Assembly: GCF_021730395.1 (NCBI RefSeq)
Contig: NC_069367.1
Coordinates: forward strand, 73,455,501 to 73,519,500
DNA: 64,000 bases
Direction: 5' to 3'
Source: Mercenaria mercenaria
Taxonomy: Eukaryota; Mollusca; Bivalvia; Venerida; Veneridae
The notes beneath the pieces are model-generated. The model was given only the letters and a program-made list of their open reading frames with translations, ran no database searches and was not told the DNA's origin. Each line of letters opens with the position of its first letter. Within the stretch, counting starts at the first letter, position 1. A program made the translations under genes and the position numbers. This document shows positions 1 to 11,200 of the stretch, in pieces.

Positions 1-330
1 ATGAAATTTTTTTATTTATTATGCCCCACTTTGAAGGTAGATCAATCCATTTCCAGATGATACTTCAAGAATGCTTAGTCTTAGGATCATGAAAGTTGGT
101 AGGGAGGATGGTCATGACCAGCATATGACCCTTACTGATTTTGAGGTCAGTAAAATTAAGGTCAAAGTCACATTGAACAGTTAAACCATTTCCCAACAAT
201 AACTTGAGAATGCTTTTGCTTGGAAACTTAATAGGGAGATTAATCATGACCAGCATGTTACCCCTATTGATTTTGAGGTCAGTAGGTCAATGGTCAAGGT
301 CACATTGACACAGAGTAGTAGAATTTTGTG
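1..330. repeat. bivalve-type 'GGTCAAGGTCAC' interspersed repeat
   Basis: Two to three diverged units carry 'gaccagcatatgacccttactgattttgaggtcagta' style text followed by 'aggtcaaagtcacattga' (near 160) and 'ggtcaaggtcacattgac' (near 290). They repeat about every 120-130 bases. This is a common intronic and intergenic array type in bivalves. The open frame on the minus strand here is a by-product of the repeat. From 330 to about 985 I see only AT-rich sequence with no gene. Confidence 0.6.
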
Positions 331-984
331 TACAGTGACAAAATAATTTCTTTTACTTCTGAAATCACCGAATGCCTCAAGAAGGCATTTCGTGTTCTAC
401 GAGCTGTTGTCCAACTAAAAAGAGTTAATTATAAGAGCAATGAAATGTGATGACTGAAAGTATCACTCAGAATTTAGAGCTAATTTACTGTCTGCTGTGA
501 ATGTAGAGCTACTGCTGTAATGATGCATTTATGCAGCATGCACTGGCCTATGTAGATAACAATACCGCTGAGAATTGGGACGATGCATTAATACAGAATG
601 AGTTAAAGCACAGGACTGAAACCATGACTTTTGTGTGATAATAAATTTTTAAATTGTTTCAGAAGATGATAAGGAAAATAGGCAGAGGTAAAGGAGACAA
701 ATGATGGTGCGCAAAATAGAAATATCACAAGTTAACAGTCAATAAGGAAAATGACTCCAGTCAGTAACTCGACAAGTCGTGAGCTTGCAAAATATGTCAC
801 AGAAAGGCGGGTTTATGGATGCTGCAGATTTACCCAGTCTTGCTTAAACCAGAAGTTGTGAGTATTTAGTCAAACATTTAAGTTAATCCATTAGCTCACC
901 TGATTTACTCCTTCCCCCATTGATAGGTCAAGAATTCTTACTGTTTTTGCCTTTGACGCCTGTATGTCCATCCATCTGCATTAA

Positions 985-1520
985 GTTTGTCCAGTGTTCA
1001 CTGGTCAAACTGCTGGCCAGATTTTGATGGAACTTCAAAGGAGTGATCAGTAACAAGCACAGCCATGCGTATTGCTAAAAACAGAAAATCTTGTCTGGCT
1101 TTCACAGGTCGAAGTGCTGGCTGGATTTCAACAAAACCTCACAAGAACGATCTTAGTTGCTATGTTTCACTTCGCTGCGCAAAATGGCCACCAGACCTAA
1201 AAATAAAAAAATCTTGTCAACCTTTCACAGGTCAAACTGCTTGCTGGATTTCTAAAAAACTTCAAAGGAGTGATCAGTACCAACCGTAGTTGTGCGTATC
1301 CCTGGCACATTCCGCTTCACTACACAAAGTGGCCACCAGAGCTCAAGTTAGAAAAATCTTGTCCAGCTTTCACAGGTCAAACTGCTAGACAGATTTTGAT
1401 GAAACTTCACAGGAGTGATCAGTACAAAGCCTAGTTATGCATATTGCTGACATCTTCTACTTTGCTGCAGAAAATGGCTGCCAGAGCTAAAGGTATACAT
1501 TGGGGGGCAGACATGTTTTT
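985..1520 (+). repeat. tandem array, about 145-bp units
   Basis: Four diverged units share 'cttgtccagctttcacagg', 'tcaaactgctggccagattt' and 'aaggagtgatcagta' (around 989, 1092, 1216 and 1360). They end in 'ggtatacattggggggcag'. The same 'gaaacttcacaggagtgatcagta' text recurs in the arrays at 3.1 and 21.1 kb, so the families are related. No coding function is likely; the 74-residue frame here comes from the repeat. Confidence 0.6.
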
Positions 1521-1689
1521 GTGTCAAAAACACCTAATTATTATTTTTTTGTTTTAATTCATTTTATTTTTTAACACTACCATTACAAAATATTTATAAG
1601 GTGCTGTAGTCAGAGTAGGGTTATCACTAAACTTAACATTTTGACACAGTTCACAATAATATTATTGTCCTCTGGACTGATCAATTGAA

Positions 1690-2287
1690 ATGCACTTGCA
1701 TGTTGATAATGGACTGGAATGGAAAATACAAGTAGACAAAACACTTAAGAAATGCAATACACAATTATATTTAATGCCAGAATCATACACTATCTAAATA
1801 CAAGGAAACTGTTTTACAATGCTTATAATACTTCCATACTTGGACTATTACTGCACAATTTAGGGAAACTGCACTGATGATCAAATCTCAGCAGTGATTA
1901 AATTCCAAATAGAGCTGCTCAATTAATTCTTGATAAAAGTTTTGACACCCAATCTGCAGCTTTATTCAAGGAACTTAACTGGATGAAATTTGATGACAGA
2001 ATTAAATATAAAAAGGCAGTATTTATATATAAATCTGTAATTTTTTTTTTTATATATATAAATCTATAAATGAAACAACACCTGACTATTTGAAAGAAAA
2101 ATAAAATAAAATTCATTATCACAACCTACGCTGAAATAGTAATAATGAACTAAAAGTGCCAAAACCTAAAGTAGAATTCTTTCGTAAATCTTTGGCCTAT
2201 TCTGGTCCAAAACTATGGAATGAAATAACGCCTACCATCCATAAATTAGAAACGCTAAAACAGTTTCAAAGTTCATACAAAAAGTGA
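1690..2287 (+). mobile_element. LINE fragment, C-terminal end of a reverse-transcriptase ORF
   Basis: The translated plus strand, with several indels, gives a typical LINE ORF2 tail. A 'LFYNAY..LGLLLHNLG' stretch near 1810-1870 corresponds to the usual 'YILPHLDYCCTIWG' block. It is followed by 'NRAAQLILDKSFDTQSAALF', 'ELNWMKFDDRIKYKKAVFIY' (1905-2035), and 'FFRKSLAYSGPKLWNEI' to a stop at about 2287. This order and wording match the region downstream of the RT fingers and palm in CR1/Jockey-like elements. It is 5'-truncated and frameshifted, therefore dead. A T-rich slip near 2040-2060 interrupts the frame. The clade assignment is inference. Confidence 0.75.
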
Positions 2288-2291
2288 CATT

Positions 2292-3015
2292 TTTAGCTCA
2301 ACTATTCAAAGAATAGTCTAGCTATTCTACTCACCCTGGCGTCGATGTCGGCATCGGCGTCACACCTTGGTTTAGCATGCAAGTACATACAGCTATCATT
2401 CAAAGGCATATAGCTTTGAAACGTATTAGTCCCCTACTGGTAGAAAACCAGTTTCAGGGACTATAGGAATGCGCTTTTCCATCCGTCATTCTGTCATTTC
2501 GTCCATTTGTCCGCAATCTCATGTCCTGCCGTCCATGAAATAATTTCAATATTACTTGGCACAGATGTACTTCATAATCAGACGATGTGTCATGCACAAC
2601 TTTCAGACCCCTAACTCAAAGGTCAAGGTCACACTTGGCAGTCAAATGTTAACATGGCATGAACAGGGTCTGTTTTGTGTCCAGTCCATAACTCTGTCAG
2701 TCATCAAGGGATTTTAATATCACTTGGCACAAATGTTCTCCATGATGAGACGACATGTTGTACACAAATCCCAGACCCCTTGCTCAAAGGTCAAGGTCAC
2801 AGTTGAGGGTCAAATGTCAACAGGACATTTTTCCTGTCCGGTCCATAACTCTGCCATTCTTAAGGGATTTTAATATTACTTGGCACAAATGTTCCCCATG
2901 ATGAGACGAGGTGTCGATAGCAAAACCTGGACACCTAGCTCAAAGGTCAAGGTCACAATTGGAGGTCAAAGCATTGTGTTTAGAATTACCTCCCTTTGTT
3001 ATTACTATAAATAGA
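2292..3015 (+). repeat. bivalve repeat, 'agctcaactattcaaagaatag' head plus about 165-bp tandem units
   Basis: The head 'tttagctcaactattcaaag...ggcgtcgatgtcggcatcgg' (2296-2370) resembles that of the array starting near 20222. Three units follow (about 2550, 2715, 2880), sharing 'cacttggcacaaatgttc', 'catgatgagacgac' and 'caaaggtcaaggtcac'. The block ends with 'ttacctccctttgttattac', a motif also seen near 7860. Non-coding. Confidence 0.6.
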
Positions 3016-3039
3016 TTATATGGTAACATTTTTGTATCC

Positions 3040-3725
3040 CCCCGACAACAGAGTTGTAAGGCGGGGCATACTGGTTTCAGTTTGTCTGTCTGTCTGTCCG
3101 TAGACACAATCTCTCCTTATCCCCATGACAGAATTTAATGAAACTTCACACAAGTGATCAGTAACAACAGTAGTTGTGCATGGGGTATGTTAGGTTCTTT
3201 CAGAAAAAAAATTTGCAGAGTTATGGGACTTTGTTTTTTTGTAACTATACTATATACATGGACACAATCTTGTGCGCACCATCTCTCCTCATCCCCTTGA
3301 CACAATTTAATGAAACTTCACACAAGTGATCAGTAACAACAGTAGTTGTGCATGGGTCATGTTAGGTTCTTTCAGCGACAAAAATTGCAGAGTTATGGGA
3401 CTTTGTTTGTTTTTAACATACTAAGTACATACAGTCTGCATATGCAATCTTGTGCGTGCCTGATCTACCAAACCTTGCACACAATTTAATGAAACTTCAC
3501 ACAAGTGATCAGTACCAACCCTAGTTGTGCATGGTGCATGTTACATTCTTTTCGATAAATATTCTGCATAGTTATGGGACTTTGTTTTTTGTTACTATAC
3601 TGTATACATACAGTCTATATACATACAGTCCACATAATTATGCAATCTTGTGTGCGTCAAATTGCAATGTACTGTGTCAGTGCATGCGGGGGGTACATTC
3701 ATCACCTTTAGTGATAGCTCTAGTT
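3040..3725 (+). repeat. interspersed repeat family P, copy 1
   Basis: It starts 'ccccgacaacagagttgtaa' and ends 'acctttagtgatagctctag'. Inside are three 150-190-bp units with 'aatttaatgaaacttcacac', 'aagtgatcagtaacaacagt' and 'agagttatgggactttg'. A second copy at about 21000-21685 has the same start, end, unit number and orientation, with only scattered differences, so the whole 690-bp block behaves as one mobile or segmentally copied unit. No protein is evident. Confidence 0.75.
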
Positions 3726-5100
3726 TAGACTCCCAGGAGTCTAGGTAGTCTGTGTTCAAAGGAGATAACTCCTGAGGCTATACAAATTTTGTATATTTCT
3801 TTCCCTTATCTTCTCAAAATAGATAGTCAGAGCCAAGACTGATGAAGTCAGAATTTTTTACGGAATTATTTTTTTCTAAAATAAAAAAGATTATCTAGTC
3901 GGTAGCCAGACTAGAGTCTAGGAATCATCAAGGTAATGGAAAGGTAAGGTTACGGAAATGAAAATCATTCAATGAATTGATAGCAGTATGTATGTAAATC
4001 TATTACAATGGCAAGTTTACTTTCCTTCTAAAGTTAAAATACCATATTAAAACATTTGAGACATTGAATTAATAAAAAAAATGTCATTAAATCAGCTTGA
4101 AATGCTTGGATCTCTTTAATTATGGGCAAAATTATAGCTTAAAATCAAGCAACAGTGCCTACGAATTTATTATAGGCCACATTTTCATTACGACTGTGAG
4201 AAGTTTCATTAAAATATTGTATATTGTAGAAAAAATTCTTTTTATGAAAATGTATTTTTCTCATTACAGACATTTTCAAGTCAGTCTAAAAAAAAAAAAA
4301 AAAAAAAAAAAATAATGGCCAAATTTTTAAATAAATTCTGTTTTGGAAAATCAGGTTTTTATAGATACTACAAAAAATTTGACCTGAATTTGCAGAAATA
4401 CCTTAAAGTCCATAATGCTTTAAATTTTTATCGTAAGTTTTCCAGATTCATGTTATGCATACTTACATGGTTAGAAAAGCACTACTTTAATATTGCACAT
4501 GAACGTTTTTAACTAGATCATTAAAGGGAGGTAATAAAAACAATTGATTCAACAAAACATTCTAGTATATTAAGCAATATTCAAACTTTTGACAAACGTG
4601 AAAGAAAGTAATTATCAGAAATGGGATTTAACAAGAAATTACTGTAATGTATTTATGTTCATAACGGAAAATTTAGCAGCCACATTTTAAACAAAGGCAT
4701 TATGAGCCAGAGACATGCCAGTGATAACTTCGTCAGTTGTGCCTTATTTCACTATCCAGCACTGCAGTAGTTAAGCATTCTGTCTGCTGTGACAGCTGTT
4801 TCTTTATATATTTACACATAAATTAAATTTTGCCATATCAACAAAAACTTTGGAACTCAATGATTTTTGTGATTCATTGTAGAGTTGCCTATTAAAAATA
4901 AAATTGTAAATTCCCAAAATCATACCTAGTTAGAAAGGTAATTAAGGTGTCACAGTTCCTAATTTGATATGGTTTTATAGCTAGAGCCAGTTGAAAGGCA
5001 TAAATTTCAAGAACTTAGGCTTTATTCCTGTTCTGGTTTTCATATTTGTTGAACCTTTTGGCCTTAATGCAAAAAAGATCAATGAAATGTTTTATTACAG
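3726..5100. other. no gene recognised; AT-rich, one A-tract
   Basis: AT-rich sequence with weak symmetric 'agtctaggtagtct' and 'agtcggtagccagact' motifs at 3730-3925, and a run of about 24 A at 4288-4312. The small open frames here have no recognisable domain. A T-to-A rich stretch ends in the pyrimidine tract and AG that precede the exon at 5101. Confidence 0.4.
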
Positions 5101-5182
5101 CCAATGTTGACAGCCTAGGAGGTCCTAATCAAGTTGCAATAGATTCATTAAAAAAATGGAGTAAGCTGTACTTATTGTGTTC

Positions 5183-5216
<34 letters not shown>

Positions 5217-8200
5217 ATCTCAGTTTACAAAAACCCTGAATAGTTTCAATCATTGTTATGTGGTAGAATCTTTGCATACAGATCCAAAAGTATTTCACAT
5301 CATCAATTCAATGGGGAGGTTGTAAGTTTGATGTCAGAAATGCAGAAAGTTCACCAGTACTGTTCTTATCCCACTGCTGGAGGAATCAAACTTATAACAA
5401 AACGGTTTCAAATTTTCTTCACAGTCCAGCTGAAAATACATTTTAGTGAACTACATTATTTTGTATTAAGATAAAAGAATTTGTATACTGTGAAATCATA
5501 AATATTCATGAGGGACTTATTTTCGTGGTTGAGTCGATCCACGAAATTTAATCCAAACAAGTAAAATTCCCATCCATTTTATGTTCAGAATTTGAAGTCC
5601 ATGAATTCATATCTCCACAAAATTGCAGTTTTGACCAAAACCACTGAAGTCCATGCCAACGAATTTAAATGATTTTTCAGTAATCTATTTTGTTTTATTG
5701 AGGTTTATATATGCTGTTATATTTTGTTTCATTGAGATATTTTCTATCCAGGAATCTTCTGAAGCACTTATAATGGACATATGAGTCATGGTCCGCAAAC
5801 TATAGAAAACTTAACTAGGGAAAAGTTTCATTGGAAGTATGCAAATAAGACTCAGTGTGCCAGAACTATAAAGAAATACTTGTGCGAGAAACATTTTTAA
5901 TGATAGTGGTCATATTAACAACTGCACAATTGTATCCAAGATCTCAGGTCCTTTAGGGAGTCATTATTTCCAGAGTTTGGCTGTAAGGGCAAAATTAGTA
6001 TTTATGTATACAATATGTATTGTTCAATGGCACAAATTGTATCACATAGGTTTTGGTTCCTTTCTTGATGGCGTTCCTTTGGTCAGGTTACAGCCTCGAA
6101 GGGCCAGAATAGTATTTTGACTTGTCTGCCAATGCAGCTCTTTGTGAATTTACCAAATTGCACACAACTTGTTCACCATAGTCTGGTCCTTCTTGATGGC
6201 CGTTCTTTTATGGGTCCAGAGTTAGCCTGAAGACAAATAGTTTTTGCATGTCTGCATAGAGCTTCATTTATGATTTGATTTTAATCCAAACTTGCACAAA
6301 CTTGTGTCACCATAAGATCTTGTTCCTTTTGAACTGGTCAGATCCCTTAATGGGTTCCAGAGTTATGGCCCCTGAAAGGGCCAAAATTAGCTATTTTGAC
6401 CTTGTCTGCACAATAGCAGCTTTCATTTAGGATTTGATTTTACCAAACTGGCACACAATTGTATCACCACTAAGTCTTGGTTCCTTTCTTGAACTGGCCA
6501 GATTTCCTTTATGGGTTCCAGAGTTCATGCCTCTTAAAGGTCAAATGGCTGTTTTGAGCTCGTACTATTTGGATGTCCTTAGTTTCTCCAACCTCGCGCG
6601 CGTCGGTCGCGTCAACCTTGTAATTTTGCATGCATCATTAAGCTCAATGAAGGCTTAGCTTTGAATATTCTCTTTTTTAGTCAATACAACCTCTCGGGTC
6701 AAGTCCCATAACTCGATTTTTGAGCAATTATGCCCTTTGACTTAGAAAATTGGCTTAAAGTTTCATGATTACTATCCAATATGCGATATGTTGATTCCAT
6801 GTGTCTTGGTTAAAATGTTGTCGCATCCTAACTGATTTATTTTGGCCAAATTAGCCCCTTTTGACTTAGAAAATTCTGGTTAAAGTTAGCGAGACTATAT
6901 TTAAAGGCATATAGATTTGAAATTATTCTATTCTTTTCACATAACAACTCATGGTCAGTCCCATAACGACATTTTTTGACAAATTATGCCTTTTAGATTA
7001 GAAAATTTGGTTAAGTTACATCAGTATTCTCAACTAATAGATAGTTGGAATTCACATGTTTGGTTATAACTGTGATAGATCAGTCCCTAACTTGACCTTC
7101 TTTGGCAAATTATGCCTATTTGACTAGCATTTGGTAAGTTGCGTGCAGACATACAGCTTCAAATGTATAGATTTGAAACTTATTTTTCTTTCTAGATCAA
7201 TACTACTCCTGGATCAAGTCCATAACTTGGATGTATTGGCAATTGCCCTTTGGACTTGAAATGTTAAGTTTCATGCAAGTTTCATCTCAAACTATGCAGT
7301 ATGAATGAACTCATGTGCTTCGGTTATAACTAGTTGATAGCAGCAAGTTCCTACTGAAGCATTGGTCATTATCATTTGACTAACTCTTTTGATATTTAAT
7401 TTGGTATTTTCCTCTTCTGGGTCAAATTCGAATTCGGCTTGTGTTTCGGCGCTTGTTGCTTTGCAGCCATATAGAGACTTCATTTATGGTTTTATTTGAT
7501 ACAACGTCCAGAATAACTTCAACAACAATAATTCTTGGATTCCATGACAAATCAGATCCAAGCGTAGGTTCAGAGTTATTTTATATCTGATTACCTCCCA
7601 TGATTGTAATCAAGATGGATTTATATCAGTAAGTACTTATAGGACTTATTCGAAATTTCATTATTGTTATTAGTTGGACTGAGGCAATCAGGGTAGATAA
7701 CTATGGACCGATTTTATGTCAAATTACCTCCCATTATTTCAAATTAAAATGGGTATATCTCCGTAACTAATGAAAATACTGTTCTGAAATTTCATTTATG
7801 TTAGCAGATTTATTTGGCAGATCCTTCTTTTGTTCACTTACAATTTTTTTTTTAAATTACTTCCCTTTTACGTTACTATAAATAGCTTATTTTTAGTAAC
7901 TTTTTTATCATTGGCCATAGGGAAAAACTGAGACCACTTTTCTGTGGTACAACATGGATGGTACCTCCAATTTTTAGGTGTATTTTGACATATCTTTACC
8001 TTGTAAGAATTTTTTTTTCTTTTTGGTTAAATTTCTTCTTTGTTGTTGCTGTCCTTTGGACTTAGATATTTTTTCTAAGGACCTTCTTGTCCTCAAGTAC
8101 AGTGATAACAGATGAGCGATATAAGGCCATCATGGCCCTCTTGTTTTTGACTGCTGTTTCAGAATCTGATTTTTTCACATTAGCCATTACCCTGCTAAAT

Positions 8201-11200
8201 TTCTATAATGAACTTGTTCATATTTCAATTCGGACAGTACCATTCATTATCTTTTTAAAGGGTTGCATACCAAAAAAATACTGACTGAATGGCAAATAGT
8301 GCAGATCATGATCAGACTGCATGGATGTGTAGCCTGGTCATTATCTACACTGGTCACTAAGGCAGAATCATTTGTGCCAGCATGGTAAGGATTAAAATTG
8401 TAAGATTATTAAATCTAATGCCAGCTTGCACATTTTTTTGAAGCTCATGAAATTCTCTGTGGAATAAATTCTTTGTTCAGATTAAAAGAAAATTGTAGCA
8501 TGTGTAAATGTTGAGTTCTGCTCACACAGGGCTAGAGGGTGTGGACAGTAGCACTCACAGTGTAGACTCAGAGTCTGCAACATTTCAGTTTGTGTCAAGA
8601 TGCACGACCAGTGTTTTTTCTACTTTTTCTATTTTATTAAAGTTTTTAACAATCAGTTTATGTGGGGAACTTGTCAGTTACATGCTCATATTCAGAGTTC
8701 AAGGTGGTCAGTCACATTTGAGCAACATTTTATGGTATTTTACATTTTTCATATATTCTAGAAATATTATATATATTTTAGAAATAAAAAGACCTATTAA
8801 ATAGACATAGATCCCTATTTGAAATGTATATTCTATTACTTTTTGTGAAAATTTGTAATTACCTCCCTTTTATATAAAAGTATTTAAAAAGTCATTTATT
8901 TTGTTTGATTTCGACATAATTGCTAGTCTTGCGCAACTGAGATAGACAAATTGTGGTAATAATTGTGCTTATATTCATATGATTCCTTAGGAAAAAATGT
9001 TTATTCAGTTTATACTTACACTAAAATAATGCTGTCTTGGTTGGGCAACCAGGATAAGGAAATCAAATTTTACAAATACTGCCAGTGACAAGGTGATGTG
9101 TATTAAGAACTGGCTGAATACAAACAAGTATAAATGATCACCTGATAAAGTTTTGAATGAATTCATTAATTGACCAATATCTGATGGCCATTGTAGAGCT
9201 GAAATACTAATGAAAAAATTGTACAACACCAGTCAACAATAGATAAATTCATGTTTACAGCACAAAAGAAGCAATACCAGGAAATATGTGACATTCGTCA
9301 GCCAGGTAGTCATTTACTCCAAGCGGCAAAGTTAGAGACTGTCTGACACCGAAATACTCATTCTTGGAAAAGGAGTGGAATGTTTTGTGCTGTGGACACT
9401 GCAGAATTGTGGATTTGAAAGTTAACTTGTAGGTATCATTTTTTTTTACAACTGCATTAGTTTCAAGGGAGGCACTTCTCAGATTATTAAATAACAAAAA
9501 TTGTTCCTTTGAAAAGAATGCCAATTTGTATTAAAAAAGGGAACAGTTGTCCTTTGTAAATGAATGCCATTGTAAAGATAGATAAACAATGCTAAATGTT
9601 TCACTTTACGAAATCACACTCGCACGCTATTGCAATCATCAACAAACATTGAATTTCTGAATGGTGAGTTTAAAGGCGTTTCTGTCCGAAGTGGAGCCCT
9701 TAGCAGCTTTCCGGATCAATGTTATATCAGTATACTGACACTTGTTTCGTAGTAATAACATGTTTCATGCTTCATTTCAATGTAAACAATTCTATCTATG
9801 ATTTGTTGTTGTTTGATTTTGTTCTCAAGGTCAGAAACTTGATCATGAGTGAAGTGAACTATTAGCTTGCATTCAAGAAAGGTTATGTATTGAACACACG
9901 GTTTTGACGCATTGGCGTCAGTTAGTTCAGTTTGTGTATGCAGTGGTCACTCAGTAAAATTGTGGAATGATATAAATTTAACGACTTGTTCACTTGATAA
10001 CGACTTACATTGCACAGGTTTCATAGCTATTCTTTACAATTTGCCTGTTTTTGACTTAAGAAATTTGTGAGTTGTAGTAGCTGTTTCTCGGTCCACTAAT
10101 GAATGATGTAAACATACAACTTGCTTCTTTTGATGATAGCATTTGGGTCCATAATCCATTTGAGCTGTTGACCAGTCATAGCATGTGTCCTCTGAACTCC
10201 GGTTTCTATTAGATTTTAGCTGATATGATTTATTTTAAAATTCTGACAGAACGGTCCTTGATGCTCGTTAAGTTTGTTGCACAACAATTATATACTTGGC
10301 CCTTTGAGTAACTTAGAATTAATATTAGATTATGCGTTAACAGACTGTGATGTAAGGCGTAAAAAAAATGTTTGTTTGGTATTACAACCGACCTAATTTT
10401 TGGTTCGACCCTAATGATTATCACTTGAGAATATTTTTTCAACTTTTGACAAAAGCTTGAGAAAGTACTTAGCTTAACAGTCATGATGTAAAATCACCTG
10501 TACATGCAAAAAGCATAACACCTTTATTTTGTTCTTTTTAACACAAGAATGATTTCGAAAGTCTCCCTTTTAAAGAATTATTCCAAAATTTTTTCGACCT
10601 CATTTCCTATTTTTTGGTTTGGAAATGAAGTTTTTTTTTTAGCGTAACGGCTTTAATTTCAAACTTTTTACAGCTAACTCAAGATAAGGGGTTTCAAATG
10701 TTGATGGACTTCATAGAAAATCGTGCAACACTTGTTCACCATCATAAGTTGACCCTGTAAAGCAAGAAACACAACTCCGTCCTGCTTTTTGCAAGATTTA
10801 TGGCCCCTTTTGGACTTAGAAAATATCAGATTTCTTGGTTAAGTTTTATGTTTAGGTCAACTTTTTCTCTTAAACTATCAAAGCTATTGCTTTGAAACTT
10901 GCAACACTTGTTCACCATCATAAGCTGACCCTGTACAGCAAGCAACATAACTCCATCCTGCTTTTTGCAATAATTATTGCCCCTTTTGGACTTAGAAAAT
11001 CATTTTCTTGGTTGAGTATTATGTTTAAAGTCAACTTTTCTCATAAACTATCAAAGCTATTGCTTTAAAACTTGCAACAGTTTTTCACCATCATAAGTGG
11101 ACACTGTACATCAAGAAACATAACTCTATCCTGCTTTTTGCAAGAATGATGGCCCTTTTTAGACTTAGAAAATCATGGGTAGGACAATATTTTTATTACA

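Noticed and set aside
797-851. Plus-strand exon between 'atgtcacag' and 'gtgagt' as an upstream exon of the 5.1-16.8 kb gene
   Set aside because: Its open frame ends in phase 0, but the 5101 exon needs one carried base; the frame with the right phase has a stop.
9005-9190. Minus-strand exon after 'ttagtatttcag' with a 60-residue hydrophobic frame
   Set aside because: The plus strand of the same bases reads like a worn LINE fragment ('IKNWLNTNKYK'), and no partner exon could be found.
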